Assembly (NCBI GenBank): GCA_017395555.1
Contig: JAFPUE010000136.1
Coordinates: 1-58,599, forward strand
Direction of reading: 5' to 3'
Source of the DNA: Ruminiclostridium sp.
GTDB lineage: Bacteria > Bacillota > Clostridia > Oscillospirales > Ruminococcaceae
DNA length: 58,599 nucleotides
Part shown: positions 17,765-26,978 of the stretch, piece after piece
How positions within the stretch are numbered: position 1 is the first letter of the stretch
Layout of the letters: the number at the start of each line of letters is the position of its first letter
Translations under genes and position numbers: made by a program
Notes under the pieces: model-generated
Databases searched by the model: none
What the model saw: the letters and a program-made list of their open reading frames with translations, nothing else
What the model was told of the DNA's origin: nothing

Positions 17765-18345
17765 ATTTTAGAGACTTTCAAGAGATTTCGAGAGCTTTAA
17801 GACGGGGGCGCTGCCCCTGCGACCCCGACTTCTGTCGGTCAGCCCCTCTGGCAGCAAGTTGCCACCTCCCCGTTTGCGGGGAGACACCCCTTTGGAAAAG
17901 TGGGCTTGACACCCTACGGCACGATGCCGTATGGAAGTTTCCAAAAGCGCGCACGATGCGCGCATTAAAGAAACTTCCGATAAACCTAATGCAGTATTTC
18001 AGAGTTCCTTCTATGGACGGCTCTCATAGAAATGCAGTGGGGCTGGCGATATATCATTCAAGAATAACAAAAGACCGTTGACACTGTTAGTTTCAACGGT
18101 CTTTTTTGTTCAAAACTCTGTAATCTTTTTCCCCATTGATGTGAGCTGAATAGTAGAAACAGAGTTATAATAAGAAGAGAGCAGTCAATGAGTCGCCGCC
18201 TGTGCAATTCTTGTCCCTCAAACCTCACTTGTGCGGCGGATTTGTTTAGGGGGTCCAGCCCCCTTTTCCAAAGGGGGACTGGCGGGGTCCGGGGCGGCGT
18301 CCCGTCTCAAAAATCTCAAAAAAGTCTCAAAGCTCTCTACACGCC
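17765..18345. repeat. Large dispersed repeat, copy A (inverted to 33100-33613)
   Basis: The reverse complement of this stretch matches 33100-33613. From the CCGGACCCC block near 18295 back to the central hairpin (about 240 bp) I count only about four single-base differences. The other half is clearly related but diverged, with an extra segment near 17885-17910. It contains the bidirectional terminator at 18069-18105, a GC-rich palindrome near 17870-17890 and short open frames that I regard as non-coding. It lies between convergent genes (HIT and fliJ). Confidence 0.9.
18069..18105. terminator. Bidirectional terminator in repeat copy A
   Basis: AAAAGACCGTTGA (18069-18081) pairs perfectly with TCAACGGTCTTTT (18093-18105); T runs face both ways. 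Confidence 0.8.
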
Positions 18346-18347
18346 TC

Positions 18348-18800
18348 TCACTCTGCGTGGGATTTACGCCAATCTGCGTTGGAGACGAACTCTTCGATGA
18401 ACTGCTCGGTCTCCTTCTGCTCGGCGGCTTTGTAGTCCTCCAGCTGGTGCTCTTCGAGCTTTTCGAGCTTGGAGACTTCCTTCGTCGCGTCTATGACCGC
18501 TTGGAGCTGCGCTTCGATCTTGCGGTTCTGCATCAATATCCGATGCCGCATCTGGTGAAGCTCCTGCTGCTTGGCGTTTATGTAGCGCTTGTGCACCGAA
18601 ATGTCGTTCGCTGTGGTACCCTTCGCGTACAGCGCAAGCAGATCGCGGTTCAGCTTCGCAAGCTCTTCGAGGATATGCTCAAGCTCCGCTTCCATTTGCA
18701 CCAGCTCCGCCCGTAGCTCCGCAAGCGTGCCTTTCTCGCTGTCAAGCGTCTGCTCGCGGTACTCCTTTAAGCTCTGGAGCGTGAACACGAATTTTTTCAA
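18348..18800 (-). CDS. fliJ: Flagellar protein FliJ
   Basis: 150 aa, a predicted continuous coiled coil rich in Glu, Leu, Lys and Gln (LQSLKEYREQTLDSEKGTLAELRAEL at the start), the usual size and form of FliJ. FliJ couples the FliI ATPase ring to the export gate and helps chaperone recycling. The start is a TTG at 18800 with a GGAGGG site 8 nt upstream. It is the last gene of the flagellar operon and is separated from fliI by the membrane sulfatase gene. The identification leans on position and coiled-coil form as well as sequence. Confidence 0.82.
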   Translation of the reverse strand: MKKFVFTLQSLKEYREQTLDSEKGTLAELRAELVQMEAELEHILEELAKLNRDLLALYAKGTTANDISVHKRYINAKQQELHQMRHRILMQNRKIEAQLQAVIDATKEVSKLEKLEEHQLEDYKAAEQKETEQFIEEFVSNADWRKSHAE

Positions 18801-18838
18801 CCGGCATACCCTCCTTTCGTATAAAGATCGCTAGGCTG

Positions 18839-20920
18839 TTATGCTCCGTAACTTTCAACAATAGTACATACCGTATCCGGCGGTGATGTCAGCTCCTTCT
18901 CCATCAATGTATTCCTGTCTCCCGTATAATAATAGCCCCATAGAATATCATTGATATCCGGATTGTCATAGGGGACTCCATCTCCTACGATAGAAAAGTC
19001 ATTTCTCTGATATACAAGGCGTTCCCTTTCCTCGTCTTCTCCTATTTCAAACACAGAGCGTCCGAACAGCTCATCATCGCCGTCTTCGGAAAGCCCGAGC
19101 GCTTCTATACACGTCGCCTGGAAATCCAAAAGATGTATGGGCGCATGGTTGATCTGTACCTGATCGTGCTTCTCACCCGCTGTCTTAATAAAGAATACGG
19201 GAATGCCGTCCGGCTCCATATGTATGCCGTGATCGGCGGTAATCACTATGACCGCGTCATCATAAACGCCGAGCTGTTTAAGCTGTTCAATATAACCGCC
19301 GAGTATCTCTACCGTCTGATCCATAGAACCTTCGGGACCGGCAGTCCACCAATTTATCCATTGCATACCCATTATATGCTCAACTATGAAATAATTGCTG
19401 TCATTTTCTGCTTTGCTTAACTGCATACCATCAAGAAAAGACTCATTGGTGAATACATACCTTTTTTCCAGCTCGAATCCAAAGTTCACGGAATTCCAGT
19501 TCGGCTCCGTGAATCTTTTAAGCAGAATGGGAGCGTACCTGTACCTTGACATGCTGTCTATACTCTCGAACATCAGCCTGTTTATTCTGAATTTTTTCTG
19601 AACCTTTTCTACGTTATCTGCTTTTCCCTCCAGATCCTTATAGTCGTATTGGAATTCACCTATAATATTTACTTTGTAGTTGTTTTCATGGAGCCTTGAA
19701 TAAAATTCGTTGCTCCTTTCGGTGTTCCATACCTGCTCATACCAATCCTCCATAGTCTGCGAATCATATATCGATTCTCCCGTAAGCATACTCGGAATAG
19801 AAACGAATGTTGAGTCGCAAAGCATACAACAGTTATCATAATATGTAAAGTCATTAAGGAATGACATAGCTTCCGGATCTTCTTTCATTCTTTTCTCAAA
19901 AAATTTTACATCACCCATATCCACTATGAATGTTATCATGTTCTTTTTTCCGGAGACAACATACTGTTCGTCGGTTGTAATAAGATCTATCATACCGTGA
20001 CTTACCAGATCCGCTTCCGTGGTAAAAATCATAGCAACGAGTGTCACAAGCTCAATAGCACCGAGGAATCCGCTCGCGTAAAAGGACGAACGGGAAATGA
20101 TATCCTTTGCTGACTGAGATTTGACTTTTTTAGATATCAGATATGCCGCGAAAGGAAGCATGAGCACCACCGCCCATACTATAGCATTGAATATGCCTTT
20201 TTCGGTAAGGCTGTCCCATTCCACCGGTTTTCCGCCGTGCGAGCGTATATCAGAATTAAAGAACATATACTGTACATAAACACACAGCATTGCTCCCGAT
20301 GCGATACGAACAATGACGTCGAAGAGCTTTTTTCTGAATGTGCAGATGACCGATGCAAACACAACCGAATAGATTATTGTTCTGACTAGCAGGAACGGAG
20401 CGAAGTCAATATAACTGTAAAGAAAATCCCTGTAGCTTCCGAAGTATGTCTCCGAAGGAAGATAAACATTCACCGTGAAAAACAGCGGAACCAAAACCAT
20501 AAACGCCCACTTTAAATTTTCGGGGTGATCGCCGTCCTTGTCGGCAAGCAGCATTATCAGTCTGAATACTACCTCAATCGCCAAAAACAGCAGTATCGAG
20601 CGCGAGATAAATACAAGAACCATTCCTATTTGAGTATCGAATTCATTCGGGGTTATAAGGTGCGATGATATCAAAAGGGCGTAGATAAGTGCCCCGATAT
20701 GTACGGGAAGGATATTACCGAAGTATATCCTGTACATCTTGAAATATCCGAAAAGCACTGCCATAAGGACAAATGCCACACCGGATATGATAATATTTCT
20801 GTCGACACCGGAAGTATAAGATATCACCGCTCCGGAAAACGCATTTATTACCGCGATGATCCAGCCGACTATCTTTTCGGTCCGCTCGGAAGGTTTGAAA
20901 CGCTTTAATAGAATATTCAT
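18839..20920 (-). CDS. Membrane-anchored sulfatase/alkaline phosphatase superfamily protein
   Basis: 693 aa. The N-terminal half has about eight hydrophobic segments up to residue ~305. The C-terminal half is a sulfatase-fold domain: FIVDMGD (metal ligand region), CDSTFVSIPSMLTG (probable nucleophile Ser/Thr) and VIVITADHGIHMEPDG (metal-binding Asp-His). This layout resembles phosphoglycerol or phosphoethanolamine transferases and lipoteichoic-acid-synthase-like enzymes that modify surface polymers; the substrate is unknown. It is set inside the flagellar operon, 26 bp after fliI and 38 bp before fliJ, and is richer in A/T than its neighbours, which suggests insertion. It is not a normal flagellar gene. 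Confidence 0.82.
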   Translation of the reverse strand: MNILLKRFKPSERTEKIVGWIIAVINAFSGAVISYTSGVDRNIIISGVAFVLMAVLFGYFKMYRIYFGNILPVHIGALIYALLISSHLITPNEFDTQIGMVLVFISRSILLFLAIEVVFRLIMLLADKDGDHPENLKWAFMVLVPLFFTVNVYLPSETYFGSYRDFLYSYIDFAPFLLVRTIIYSVVFASVICTFRKKLFDVIVRIASGAMLCVYVQYMFFNSDIRSHGGKPVEWDSLTEKGIFNAIVWAVVLMLPFAAYLISKKVKSQSAKDIISRSSFYASGFLGAIELVTLVAMIFTTEADLVSHGMIDLITTDEQYVVSGKKNMITFIVDMGDVKFFEKRMKEDPEAMSFLNDFTYYDNCCMLCDSTFVSIPSMLTGESIYDSQTMEDWYEQVWNTERSNEFYSRLHENNYKVNIIGEFQYDYKDLEGKADNVEKVQKKFRINRLMFESIDSMSRYRYAPILLKRFTEPNWNSVNFGFELEKRYVFTNESFLDGMQLSKAENDSNYFIVEHIMGMQWINWWTAGPEGSMDQTVEILGGYIEQLKQLGVYDDAVIVITADHGIHMEPDGIPVFFIKTAGEKHDQVQINHAPIHLLDFQATCIEALGLSEDGDDELFGRSVFEIGEDEERERLVYQRNDFSIVGDGVPYDNPDINDILWGYYYTGDRNTLMEKELTSPPDTVCTIVESYGA

Positions 20921-20946
20921 TGTCTTGTCTCCTGTTTATGTTTATA

Positions 20947-22254
20947 TCAATTAACCGCTTCTTTGAGCAGTCTTATTGTCTCATCGAGCGAAAAGCTCTC
21001 GTCCGTTCGCTGGCACAGAAAGCCGTTTATCTTGTCTATCTTGCTGACCGCCTCGTCGAGCTTCGGGTTTGTTCCCGCTTTATACGCACCGATCGAGATA
21101 AGGTCAAGGTTTGAATTATAGAGTGCCTGCAAATTACGCAGCTTGCTCGCGGCAGCCTTGTGATCCTCACTGCAGATCATTGACATAAGACGGGAAACGC
21201 TTACGGAAATGTCGATAGCGGGGTAGTGGTTCTGTGCGGCGATCTTTCTTGAAAGCACGATATGTCCGTCGATGATACCGCGGACAGTATCGGCTATCGG
21301 CTCGTTCGTATCGTCGCCCTCAACGAGTACCGCGTATATGCCCGTTATGCTGCCCTTTTCAAAGCAGCCCGCGCGTTCGAGCAGCTTCGGCATCTGCGCA
21401 TATATCGACGGCGTATAGCCTCGCGCGATAGGCGGCTCGCCTATGGAAAGTCCGACCTCGCGATTCGCCATAGCGAAACGGGTGAGATTATCCATCATCA
21501 GCAGAACGTCCTTGCCCTGCGACATAAAATATTCGGCAACAGCCGTTGCGGTCATCGGGCATTTATAGCGCATCATCGCGGGCTGATCAGACGTTGCGAC
21601 GACTACCACCGAGCGCGCCATTCCCTCGTCGCCGAGATCGTTCTCCATGAACTCGCGCACCTCTCTGCCACGCTCTCCGACGAGTGCGATCACGTTTATA
21701 TCAGCCTTTACCTTACGCGCTATCATACCCATGAGCGTCGATTTTCCGACACCGGAGCCCGCGAAAATGCCGATACGCTGACCCTTACCGAGCGTTAAAA
21801 TACCGTCTATCGCCTTTACTCCGAGCTCTATCGGCTCGGCTATCTTCGGACGGGTGAGGGGATTCGTCGGCATACCGGAGATTGATATGCTTCCGGTATA
21901 GTTTATCTCGCCCTTGCCGTCTATCGGCTCGCCTATCGCGTTGATTATGCGTCCTATCATAGCATCGCCGGTCTTGACGCGCAGCTTGTCGCCGGTGTTG
22001 TCAACAATACTTCCCGGGCCTATTCCCTCTATGTCGGTGTACGGCATCAGCAGCACCTTCTCCGACTGGAAGCCGACGACTTCGGCGTATATGAAATGTT
22101 CTCTGTCCTCTTTTGAATATATGCGGCATATATCCCCGATACTGCATTCCGGACCCGTAGATTCTATCGTCATTCCGACGATCTTCTCTATCTTGCCCAT
22201 ATAGCGGTACATATCGAGTCCGCCGATCTCGGCTCTGAAGCCTCGAAGATCCAT
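20947..22254 (-). CDS. fliI: Flagellum-specific ATPase FliI
   Basis: 435 aa, the usual FliI length. The Walker A motif is GSGVGKST in GIFAGSGVGKSTLMGM, Walker B is VLLMMDNLTRFA, and the family block LSIGEPPIARGYTPSIYAQMPKLLERAG is present. FliI energises substrate unloading at the type III flagellar export gate, with FliH and FliJ. A GGAGGT site precedes the ATG. It is downstream of fliH with a 172-bp gap that holds a hairpin and A/T repeats, longer than the other gaps in this operon. Confidence 0.95.
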   Translation of the reverse strand: MDLRGFRAEIGGLDMYRYMGKIEKIVGMTIESTGPECSIGDICRIYSKEDREHFIYAEVVGFQSEKVLLMPYTDIEGIGPGSIVDNTGDKLRVKTGDAMIGRIINAIGEPIDGKGEINYTGSISISGMPTNPLTRPKIAEPIELGVKAIDGILTLGKGQRIGIFAGSGVGKSTLMGMIARKVKADINVIALVGERGREVREFMENDLGDEGMARSVVVVATSDQPAMMRYKCPMTATAVAEYFMSQGKDVLLMMDNLTRFAMANREVGLSIGEPPIARGYTPSIYAQMPKLLERAGCFEKGSITGIYAVLVEGDDTNEPIADTVRGIIDGHIVLSRKIAAQNHYPAIDISVSVSRLMSMICSEDHKAAASKLRNLQALYNSNLDLISIGAYKAGTNPKLDEAVSKIDKINGFLCQRTDESFSLDETIRLLKEAVN

Positions 22255-22426
22255 ATTCCGATGACCTCCGTTAATACATAATATCCCGCCGCGGAGCTTA
22301 TGACGCTTAACGGCGGGGAGCTTGAATTCAGTTTACAATTTACAGGTTACTGTTTACGGTTGCGGAGCGCGCAAAGCGCATATCCGGATCGCGACGAGAT
22401 ACGATATTCTCAGATAACTTACAGTA
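22255..22426. other. fliH-fliI gap with hairpins and TTTACAG-type repeats
   Basis: No gene seen. A CCCGCCG/CGGCGGG-type hairpin lies near 22288-22318. A loose TTTACA tandem lies near 22329-22360, like one at 35163-35185. A CGCGC/GCGCG hairpin lies near 22367-22380. It may tune fliI expression. Confidence 0.45.
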
Positions 22427-23587
22427 CTAATCGACTTCGGCATCTTCACCGCTGCCGGTCTTGGTATATACGACATCGGGCAGCTCGCCCTCATCGCCCT
22501 CTTCCGCGGGAGCCGCGGCTTCCTCTTCCTTCGCGGCAGCCTTCTTTTTCCCTGCCGTTTTCTTGGCGGCTTTTGCCGCACGGCTCTCCTGAAGCATCTC
22601 GGTGATGTTCTTGTCGCGGTACTTGCCCTTTCCGAGCTGCTCCACCATTTTGAGCTGCGTCATAACGCTCGCATCGGTGATCTCGGTGCCATCGTCTATC
22701 ATAAGCGTACCGGACGGCGCGTCATCGAGTATCTCAACATCGACATTCTCACAGTTACGGAACACGCTTTTGAGAAGCTGTTCGTCTATCTCCGCCTCGT
22801 CGCTCACATCGAGCTTCGAGAGCGTTATCTTTACGGTCTTGCTCGCCTTGTATTTCTTTCCGGCTTCCTGTATCATACGGGTTATTACGCCCTTGTCCTT
22901 CTGTCCGAGAGCACCGAGCGTAACGCGCTGCGCAATATCGAATATCGTATCGAACAGCTGGCGTTCATACTGCATCAGAAGCTCGCTCTTTTCCTCGGTC
23001 ACCTGCGCGGCAAGCTCCTTGAGCTCAACGAGACTGTCCTTGCACTTTTTCAGCGCCTTGACATATCCCTCATCGTAACCCTGCTTCACGCCCTCGTTAT
23101 ATCCCTGCTGCTTTGAGGAATCTCCGAGCCTTACGGCTTCCTCCTTCGCGGCTTTCAATATTCCGGCAGCTTCGTCTCTGGCTTCCTGCACGGTCTTCTG
23201 CGCTATTTCCTTTGTCTGCTCATATATCTCGGTAGCCTTTGACCTTGCCCGGAGTACGAATTCCTCGGACTCCTTCTCATATTTTACTCTTATAGCTTCA
23301 TATTCCGCGATCAGCTTTTCGCGCTCTATGCGGGCTTCCTCCGCGGCGACTGTGTCCTTTTCCTTCTCCGCTTCGTCAATCTCGTCGTCATCATCGGTTC
23401 CCGCAAGCAGCCTCTCGACTGCCGCTATCGCCTTTTCCTGACGGCTGTTGAGCTTCGCGATCTCCGCGAGCTTCTCCGCTGTGGGGCTCTTGCCGTAGAC
23501 GGTCTTCATGACGGGCTCGTCGGTATCGAAATTATTGACATAAACATAGCCGGTGCCGATACCGCCCTTGATAACTCCGCCTGCCAT
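22427..23587 (-). CDS. fliH: Flagellar assembly protein FliH
   Basis: 386 aa. FliH regulates FliI and docks it to the C-ring. A long central Glu/Ala/Lys-rich coiled coil (about residues 90-220) is followed by the conserved C-terminal domain (SELLMQYERQLFDTIFDIAQRVTLGALGQKD..). An extra tail of about 60 residues is very rich in Lys, Ala and Glu (AAKKTAGKKKAAAKEEE) and looks disordered. This makes the protein longer than the usual 230-270. A GGAGGTG site precedes the ATG. It lies between fliG and fliI. Confidence 0.88.
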   Translation of the reverse strand: MAGGVIKGGIGTGYVYVNNFDTDEPVMKTVYGKSPTAEKLAEIAKLNSRQEKAIAAVERLLAGTDDDDEIDEAEKEKDTVAAEEARIEREKLIAEYEAIRVKYEKESEEFVLRARSKATEIYEQTKEIAQKTVQEARDEAAGILKAAKEEAVRLGDSSKQQGYNEGVKQGYDEGYVKALKKCKDSLVELKELAAQVTEEKSELLMQYERQLFDTIFDIAQRVTLGALGQKDKGVITRMIQEAGKKYKASKTVKITLSKLDVSDEAEIDEQLLKSVFRNCENVDVEILDDAPSGTLMIDDGTEITDASVMTQLKMVEQLGKGKYRDKNITEMLQESRAAKAAKKTAGKKKAAAKEEEAAAPAEEGDEGELPDVVYTKTGSGEDAEVD

Positions 23588-23632
23588 TTCCGCGGCTCAC
23601 CTCCGTGTCTGCTTTCGCAGAAATACTTGTGC

Positions 23633-24664
23633 TTACGCGATGATCTCGTCGTCTCCGCCCTTGGATATAGTCAGCTTACCCTCGTCCTCAAGGCGGCGTA
23701 TGATAGCGACGATACGCTGCTGCGCTTCCTCAACGTCACGCATACGGACATTATGCAGATATTCGACATCCGTCTGTGTGGACTCTTTGTTTCTTGTGGA
23801 CATATTCGCGTAGATAACGTCCGCGACTTCCGCAGTGGAGCCCTTGATCGCGACTGCGAGATCCTTCGGATCGACTTCGGATATGAATGCCTGTATCGAC
23901 ATAGAATCGAGATTGACGATATCCTCAAATACGAACATTCTCGAACGTATCTCGTCCGCGAGCTTCGGGTCACGAAGATTGAGCTCGTCGAATATGTATT
24001 TTTCCGTCGAACGATCGACTTTATTCAGTACGTCCGCTATGTAGTTTACACCGCCGACTTCCATATTCTCCGTCGTGACGATGTTCGCGAACTTCTTTTC
24101 AAGCGTGTTTTCAAGGCTCTTTACAACGTCCGGGGACGCTGACTCCATTTTCGCTATACGCTCAACTACCTCGATACGCATCTCCTTCGGAAGCTCGGCA
24201 AGTATCGCCGATGCCTGATCGCTTCTCGCGTAGGAGAGTATCAGCGCGATAGTCTGCGGGTGCTCGTTCTGCACGATAGCGAGCAGGTTCTTATAGTCCG
24301 CCTTGCGCACGAACGCGAAGGACTTGGATTTGAGCTGCTTGGTTATCTTGTCGAACAGAGTAGCCGCCGCCTGCGGACCGAATGCCTTTTCAAGTATCTC
24401 CTTGGCATACTCGATACCACCCTCGGAAATTACCTTCTGCGTAAGGCAGACCTCATAGAAGTCGTTAAGGACATCGGTAACGACTTCCGCCGGCCAGTAG
24501 TCCATTTTCGCGACTTCAAGCGTTATCTTCTCTATCTCTTCATCGGTAAAATATTTGAATACCTTTGACGCGTTCTCGGAACCGATAGCGGAAATGACCA
24601 TGGCCACCTTCTGCATCACATTGACTTCCGAACCGCCCGACGCTGTCTGCTGCGCATCAGCCAC
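23633..24664 (-). CDS. fliG: Flagellar motor switch protein FliG
   Basis: 343 aa, a normal length. FliG forms the rotor ring that interacts with stators. Recognisable are the N-terminal FliF-binding domain (KVAMVISAIGSENASKVFKYFTDEEIEKI), the middle EHPQTIALILSY motif, and the C-terminal torque domain with charged helix (LNLRDPKLADEIRSRMFVFEDIVNLD). The start codon is GTG at 24664, with GGGGAG upstream. It is operon-embedded between fliF and fliH. Confidence 0.96.
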   Translation of the reverse strand: MADAQQTASGGSEVNVMQKVAMVISAIGSENASKVFKYFTDEEIEKITLEVAKMDYWPAEVVTDVLNDFYEVCLTQKVISEGGIEYAKEILEKAFGPQAAATLFDKITKQLKSKSFAFVRKADYKNLLAIVQNEHPQTIALILSYARSDQASAILAELPKEMRIEVVERIAKMESASPDVVKSLENTLEKKFANIVTTENMEVGGVNYIADVLNKVDRSTEKYIFDELNLRDPKLADEIRSRMFVFEDIVNLDSMSIQAFISEVDPKDLAVAIKGSTAEVADVIYANMSTRNKESTQTDVEYLHNVRMRDVEEAQQRIVAIIRRLEDEGKLTISKGGDDEIIA

Positions 24665-24705
24665 TCAAAAGCTCCCCTTTCTTTGGGCATCACACCCGGC
24701 AAGTA

Positions 24706-26394
24706 TCATTCCTCGCCCTTTATCCAATTTCTGATAAGCTGTGCGACGATCTCCGGGTTGGAAGTCGAGAAGTCGCGTATCTCTTTCTTAAGGAGCGCAT
24801 CTCTCGAGGTTTCGTCCTCTTCACCGGAAAGGCTCTGTATCTCAAATTCGTAGCCGTCGCCGCCGTCCTCGGGTCTCATTGTACGTCTTCCCATTTCGTC
24901 CTCATCATAACTCGAAAGATTTGCCGCCGTCAGGGGGCTCGACGATGCGGACGATGCCGCAACCGCCGCCGCGCGTCTTGCCTTCATACGCTTCTTGTTG
25001 GAGCCTGCCGCGATAAGAGCCGTGACAAGCAGCACTATCAGCATTATACCGAGCGCTATGATTATGAATACCAGCGTATTGTTGCCGCCCTGAACGATAA
25101 CTCCGCCGTCGCCCGCGCTCTCGCCCGTTCTGTCAAGGGTGAAGTTCGTCGGAATGAACGATACTTTGTCGGACGAGGTTCCTATCGCGTCCGCAATCAG
25201 CTTCTGCCAATCCTCGATATTCGCCTGCGTGAAGTTTTCGGGATCGCCGTCAACTATGACAGACGCGGAGATATTATCGAAGCTGTATCCGTCTTTTTCA
25301 ACCTGTGTTATTTCCTCATTTACGAGGTAATTTATCTCCTTCTGCGTTTCGTAGTAGAACTCGTCGCCCTCGCCGATACGAAGCGTCGGGTAATCCGGCG
25401 AGATATCCGCGTTTACGGTTGTACCGACAAGTCCGCCCTCTTCCGCGTTTCCGCCGCCCGCAGAAACATACTTTTCGTTCTGCACCATACCGCCGCGGGT
25501 GCCTTCCGACTCGACGGAGGGTGTATATTCCTTGATCTGCTTGACCGTCGGATCGTAGTTGAGGCGAACGTCAACGCCTATCCTGTAATCCGGGAATACC
25601 TTTTTAAGCAGCTCGCCGAGCTTGTCGTCGAGTATCTTGATTATGTTGTTCTGGAATTCGAGACGCTTGTAGTAGAGCACGGTCTCGTCCTCTTCCTCAA
25701 GTGCCTTTGCAACTTTATCTGTGGTGAGCAGCTCACCCGTACCGTCCGTGACGGTTATGTTCTCCTCTTTAAGTCCCTTTACGGCAGTCCTAATGAGGTG
25801 GTATATACCCTCGACTGTGCTTACGCTGAGCGTGTGGCTCGTATTTACGACTACCGAAGCGCTCGGCTCGTCACGCGTAACCGAAAGAACATAGTTGTTA
25901 TCCGCAGGGATATTGAGTATTACTATCGCGGATTCCACTCCGTCGAACATCGCGAGCGTCGCGCGCAGGTTTTCCTGTAACTGCTGCTTTTCCTTGACGC
26001 GCTTGTCCGACTCGGTTGAGAACATACCGATGCCGTTGTCCCATATATCGTAGTTGAAGGTGGTCTTGGGGTAGCCCTTGACGCTGAGCTGTGCGCGCAG
26101 CGTTTCGAGTCGGTTCGCGGGAACGAGGATATCACCGTTGTTATCCACGCGGACATCCGTCTCGCCGAGCTCGCCCTGCAGCACCGTGATTATCTCCGCA
26201 GTCTCCTCCGGGGAAGCGCCGCTGTAAAGCACTGCATAACGCGTTATGGAATTTATGATGATAAGGACGATAAGCGACACGACGATTACCGACGCGACCG
26301 CTATTATTATGATCCTTATTGTCCTGTTGAGAGCCTCCCAACGCGTTTTTATCGCGCCGGTTATCTTCCCGAGTATTTCTTTTACTTTATCCAT
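24706..26394 (-). CDS. fliF: Flagellar MS-ring protein FliF
   Basis: 562 aa. FliF builds the membrane MS ring that seeds the basal body. There is a membrane segment at residues ~25-50 (IIIIAVASVIVVSLIVLIIINS), the YscJ-like ring domain (LYSGASPEETAEIITVL), a large periplasm-side domain, a second membrane segment near 445-470, and a cytoplasmic tail (REIRDFSTSNPEIVAQLIRNWIKGE) that binds FliG. No ribosome site lies next to the ATG. A GAGGGAG at 26423-26429 is separated from it by a small hairpin. Confidence 0.95.
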   Translation of the reverse strand: MDKVKEILGKITGAIKTRWEALNRTIRIIIIAVASVIVVSLIVLIIINSITRYAVLYSGASPEETAEIITVLQGELGETDVRVDNNGDILVPANRLETLRAQLSVKGYPKTTFNYDIWDNGIGMFSTESDKRVKEKQQLQENLRATLAMFDGVESAIVILNIPADNNYVLSVTRDEPSASVVVNTSHTLSVSTVEGIYHLIRTAVKGLKEENITVTDGTGELLTTDKVAKALEEEDETVLYYKRLEFQNNIIKILDDKLGELLKKVFPDYRIGVDVRLNYDPTVKQIKEYTPSVESEGTRGGMVQNEKYVSAGGGNAEEGGLVGTTVNADISPDYPTLRIGEGDEFYYETQKEINYLVNEEITQVEKDGYSFDNISASVIVDGDPENFTQANIEDWQKLIADAIGTSSDKVSFIPTNFTLDRTGESAGDGGVIVQGGNNTLVFIIIALGIMLIVLLVTALIAAGSNKKRMKARRAAAVAASSASSSPLTAANLSSYDEDEMGRRTMRPEDGGDGYEFEIQSLSGEEDETSRDALLKKEIRDFSTSNPEIVAQLIRNWIKGEE

Positions 26395-26404
26395 TTATGT
26401 TTAT

Positions 26405-26429
26405 GCCCGTATCCGGGCGTCACTCCCTC
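26405..26429 (-). promoter_or_regulatory. Displaced ribosome site with hairpin before fliF
   Basis: On the minus strand GAGGGAG (26423-26429) is followed by the hairpin GCCCG-GATA-CGGGC (26405-26418) and then the fliF ATG (26394). The hairpin could shorten the effective spacing; this is inference. Confidence 0.35.
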
Positions 26430-26484
26430 GCTTTACGGAAACGTGATCGTTACGGCATTTATGCCGTTTTAATTATCAATTAAC

Positions 26485-26829
26485 TCAGATGCTCATTCTC
26501 ATTATTTCGTTGTACGCGTCAACGACAGCGTTCTTTACGTTTACGAGCAGCTCTGTCGCGATCTCCGCTTTGGCTATGTTCATCTGCATAGTTTCAAGCC
26601 CCTCGGTATCGCCGAGCATAATATTCATCATATCTTCGCTTTTCTGCGCCTGCGCCTCGGCAGCCTGATCCCACAGCCCCGTAAGCGCGTCGAGGAACGT
26701 CCCCGTCTTGGGCATACCGTTGTCATCGGCAGCTCCGGTCACGCTGTTAAGTGTGGCGGCTTCGTCGCCGAATGCACGGTCCGCCGCGGCTATTGTATGT
26801 ATTGTCGGTGACATGGGTATTATCTGCAT
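26485..26829 (-). CDS. fliE: Flagellar hook-basal body protein FliE
   Basis: 114 aa, the usual FliE size. FliE links the MS ring and the rod. The C-terminal half (EDMMNIMLGDTEGLETMQMNIAKAEIATELLVNVKNAVVDAYNEIMRMSI) is typical of the family, ending in the conserved YNEIMRM. An AAAGGA site precedes the ATG. It lies between flgC and fliF, with a 149-bp gap holding a heptamer repeat on the flgC side. Confidence 0.95.
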   Translation of the reverse strand: MQIIPMSPTIHTIAAADRAFGDEAATLNSVTGAADDNGMPKTGTFLDALTGLWDQAAEAQAQKSEDMMNIMLGDTEGLETMQMNIAKAEIATELLVNVKNAVVDAYNEIMRMSI

Positions 26830-26903
26830 ACGTCATTTCCTTTCATATCATACAGCAAAATAATCACAATTTATCGGAAGGAAAACATAACTCCTTCCTT
26901 CGT

Positions 26904-26978
26904 CACGATTCAGATATGTCCGCGAAGCGGACAAACAAAATTATTCATTATTCATTATTCACTATTCATTATTCATTC
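26904..26978. repeat. Dispersed hairpin plus ATTCATT heptamer repeat
   Basis: It matches 188-263 almost base for base: CGTCACGATTCAGATA, then the hairpin TGTCCGC-gaa-GCGGACA, then ATTATTCATTATTCAC units. Here it lies inside the flagellar operon between flgC and fliE. Confidence 0.85.

Noticed and set aside
17768-18716. Short open frames in the repeats with peptides such as SPRKRGGGNLLPEGLTDR or LPEHGEVMFSLAKTAEGLTDR
   Set aside because: They come from the dispersed repeat (also at 33467-33769, 45143-45407 and 51134-51379), read in different frames and on both strands, with no ribosome sites; non-coding repeat.
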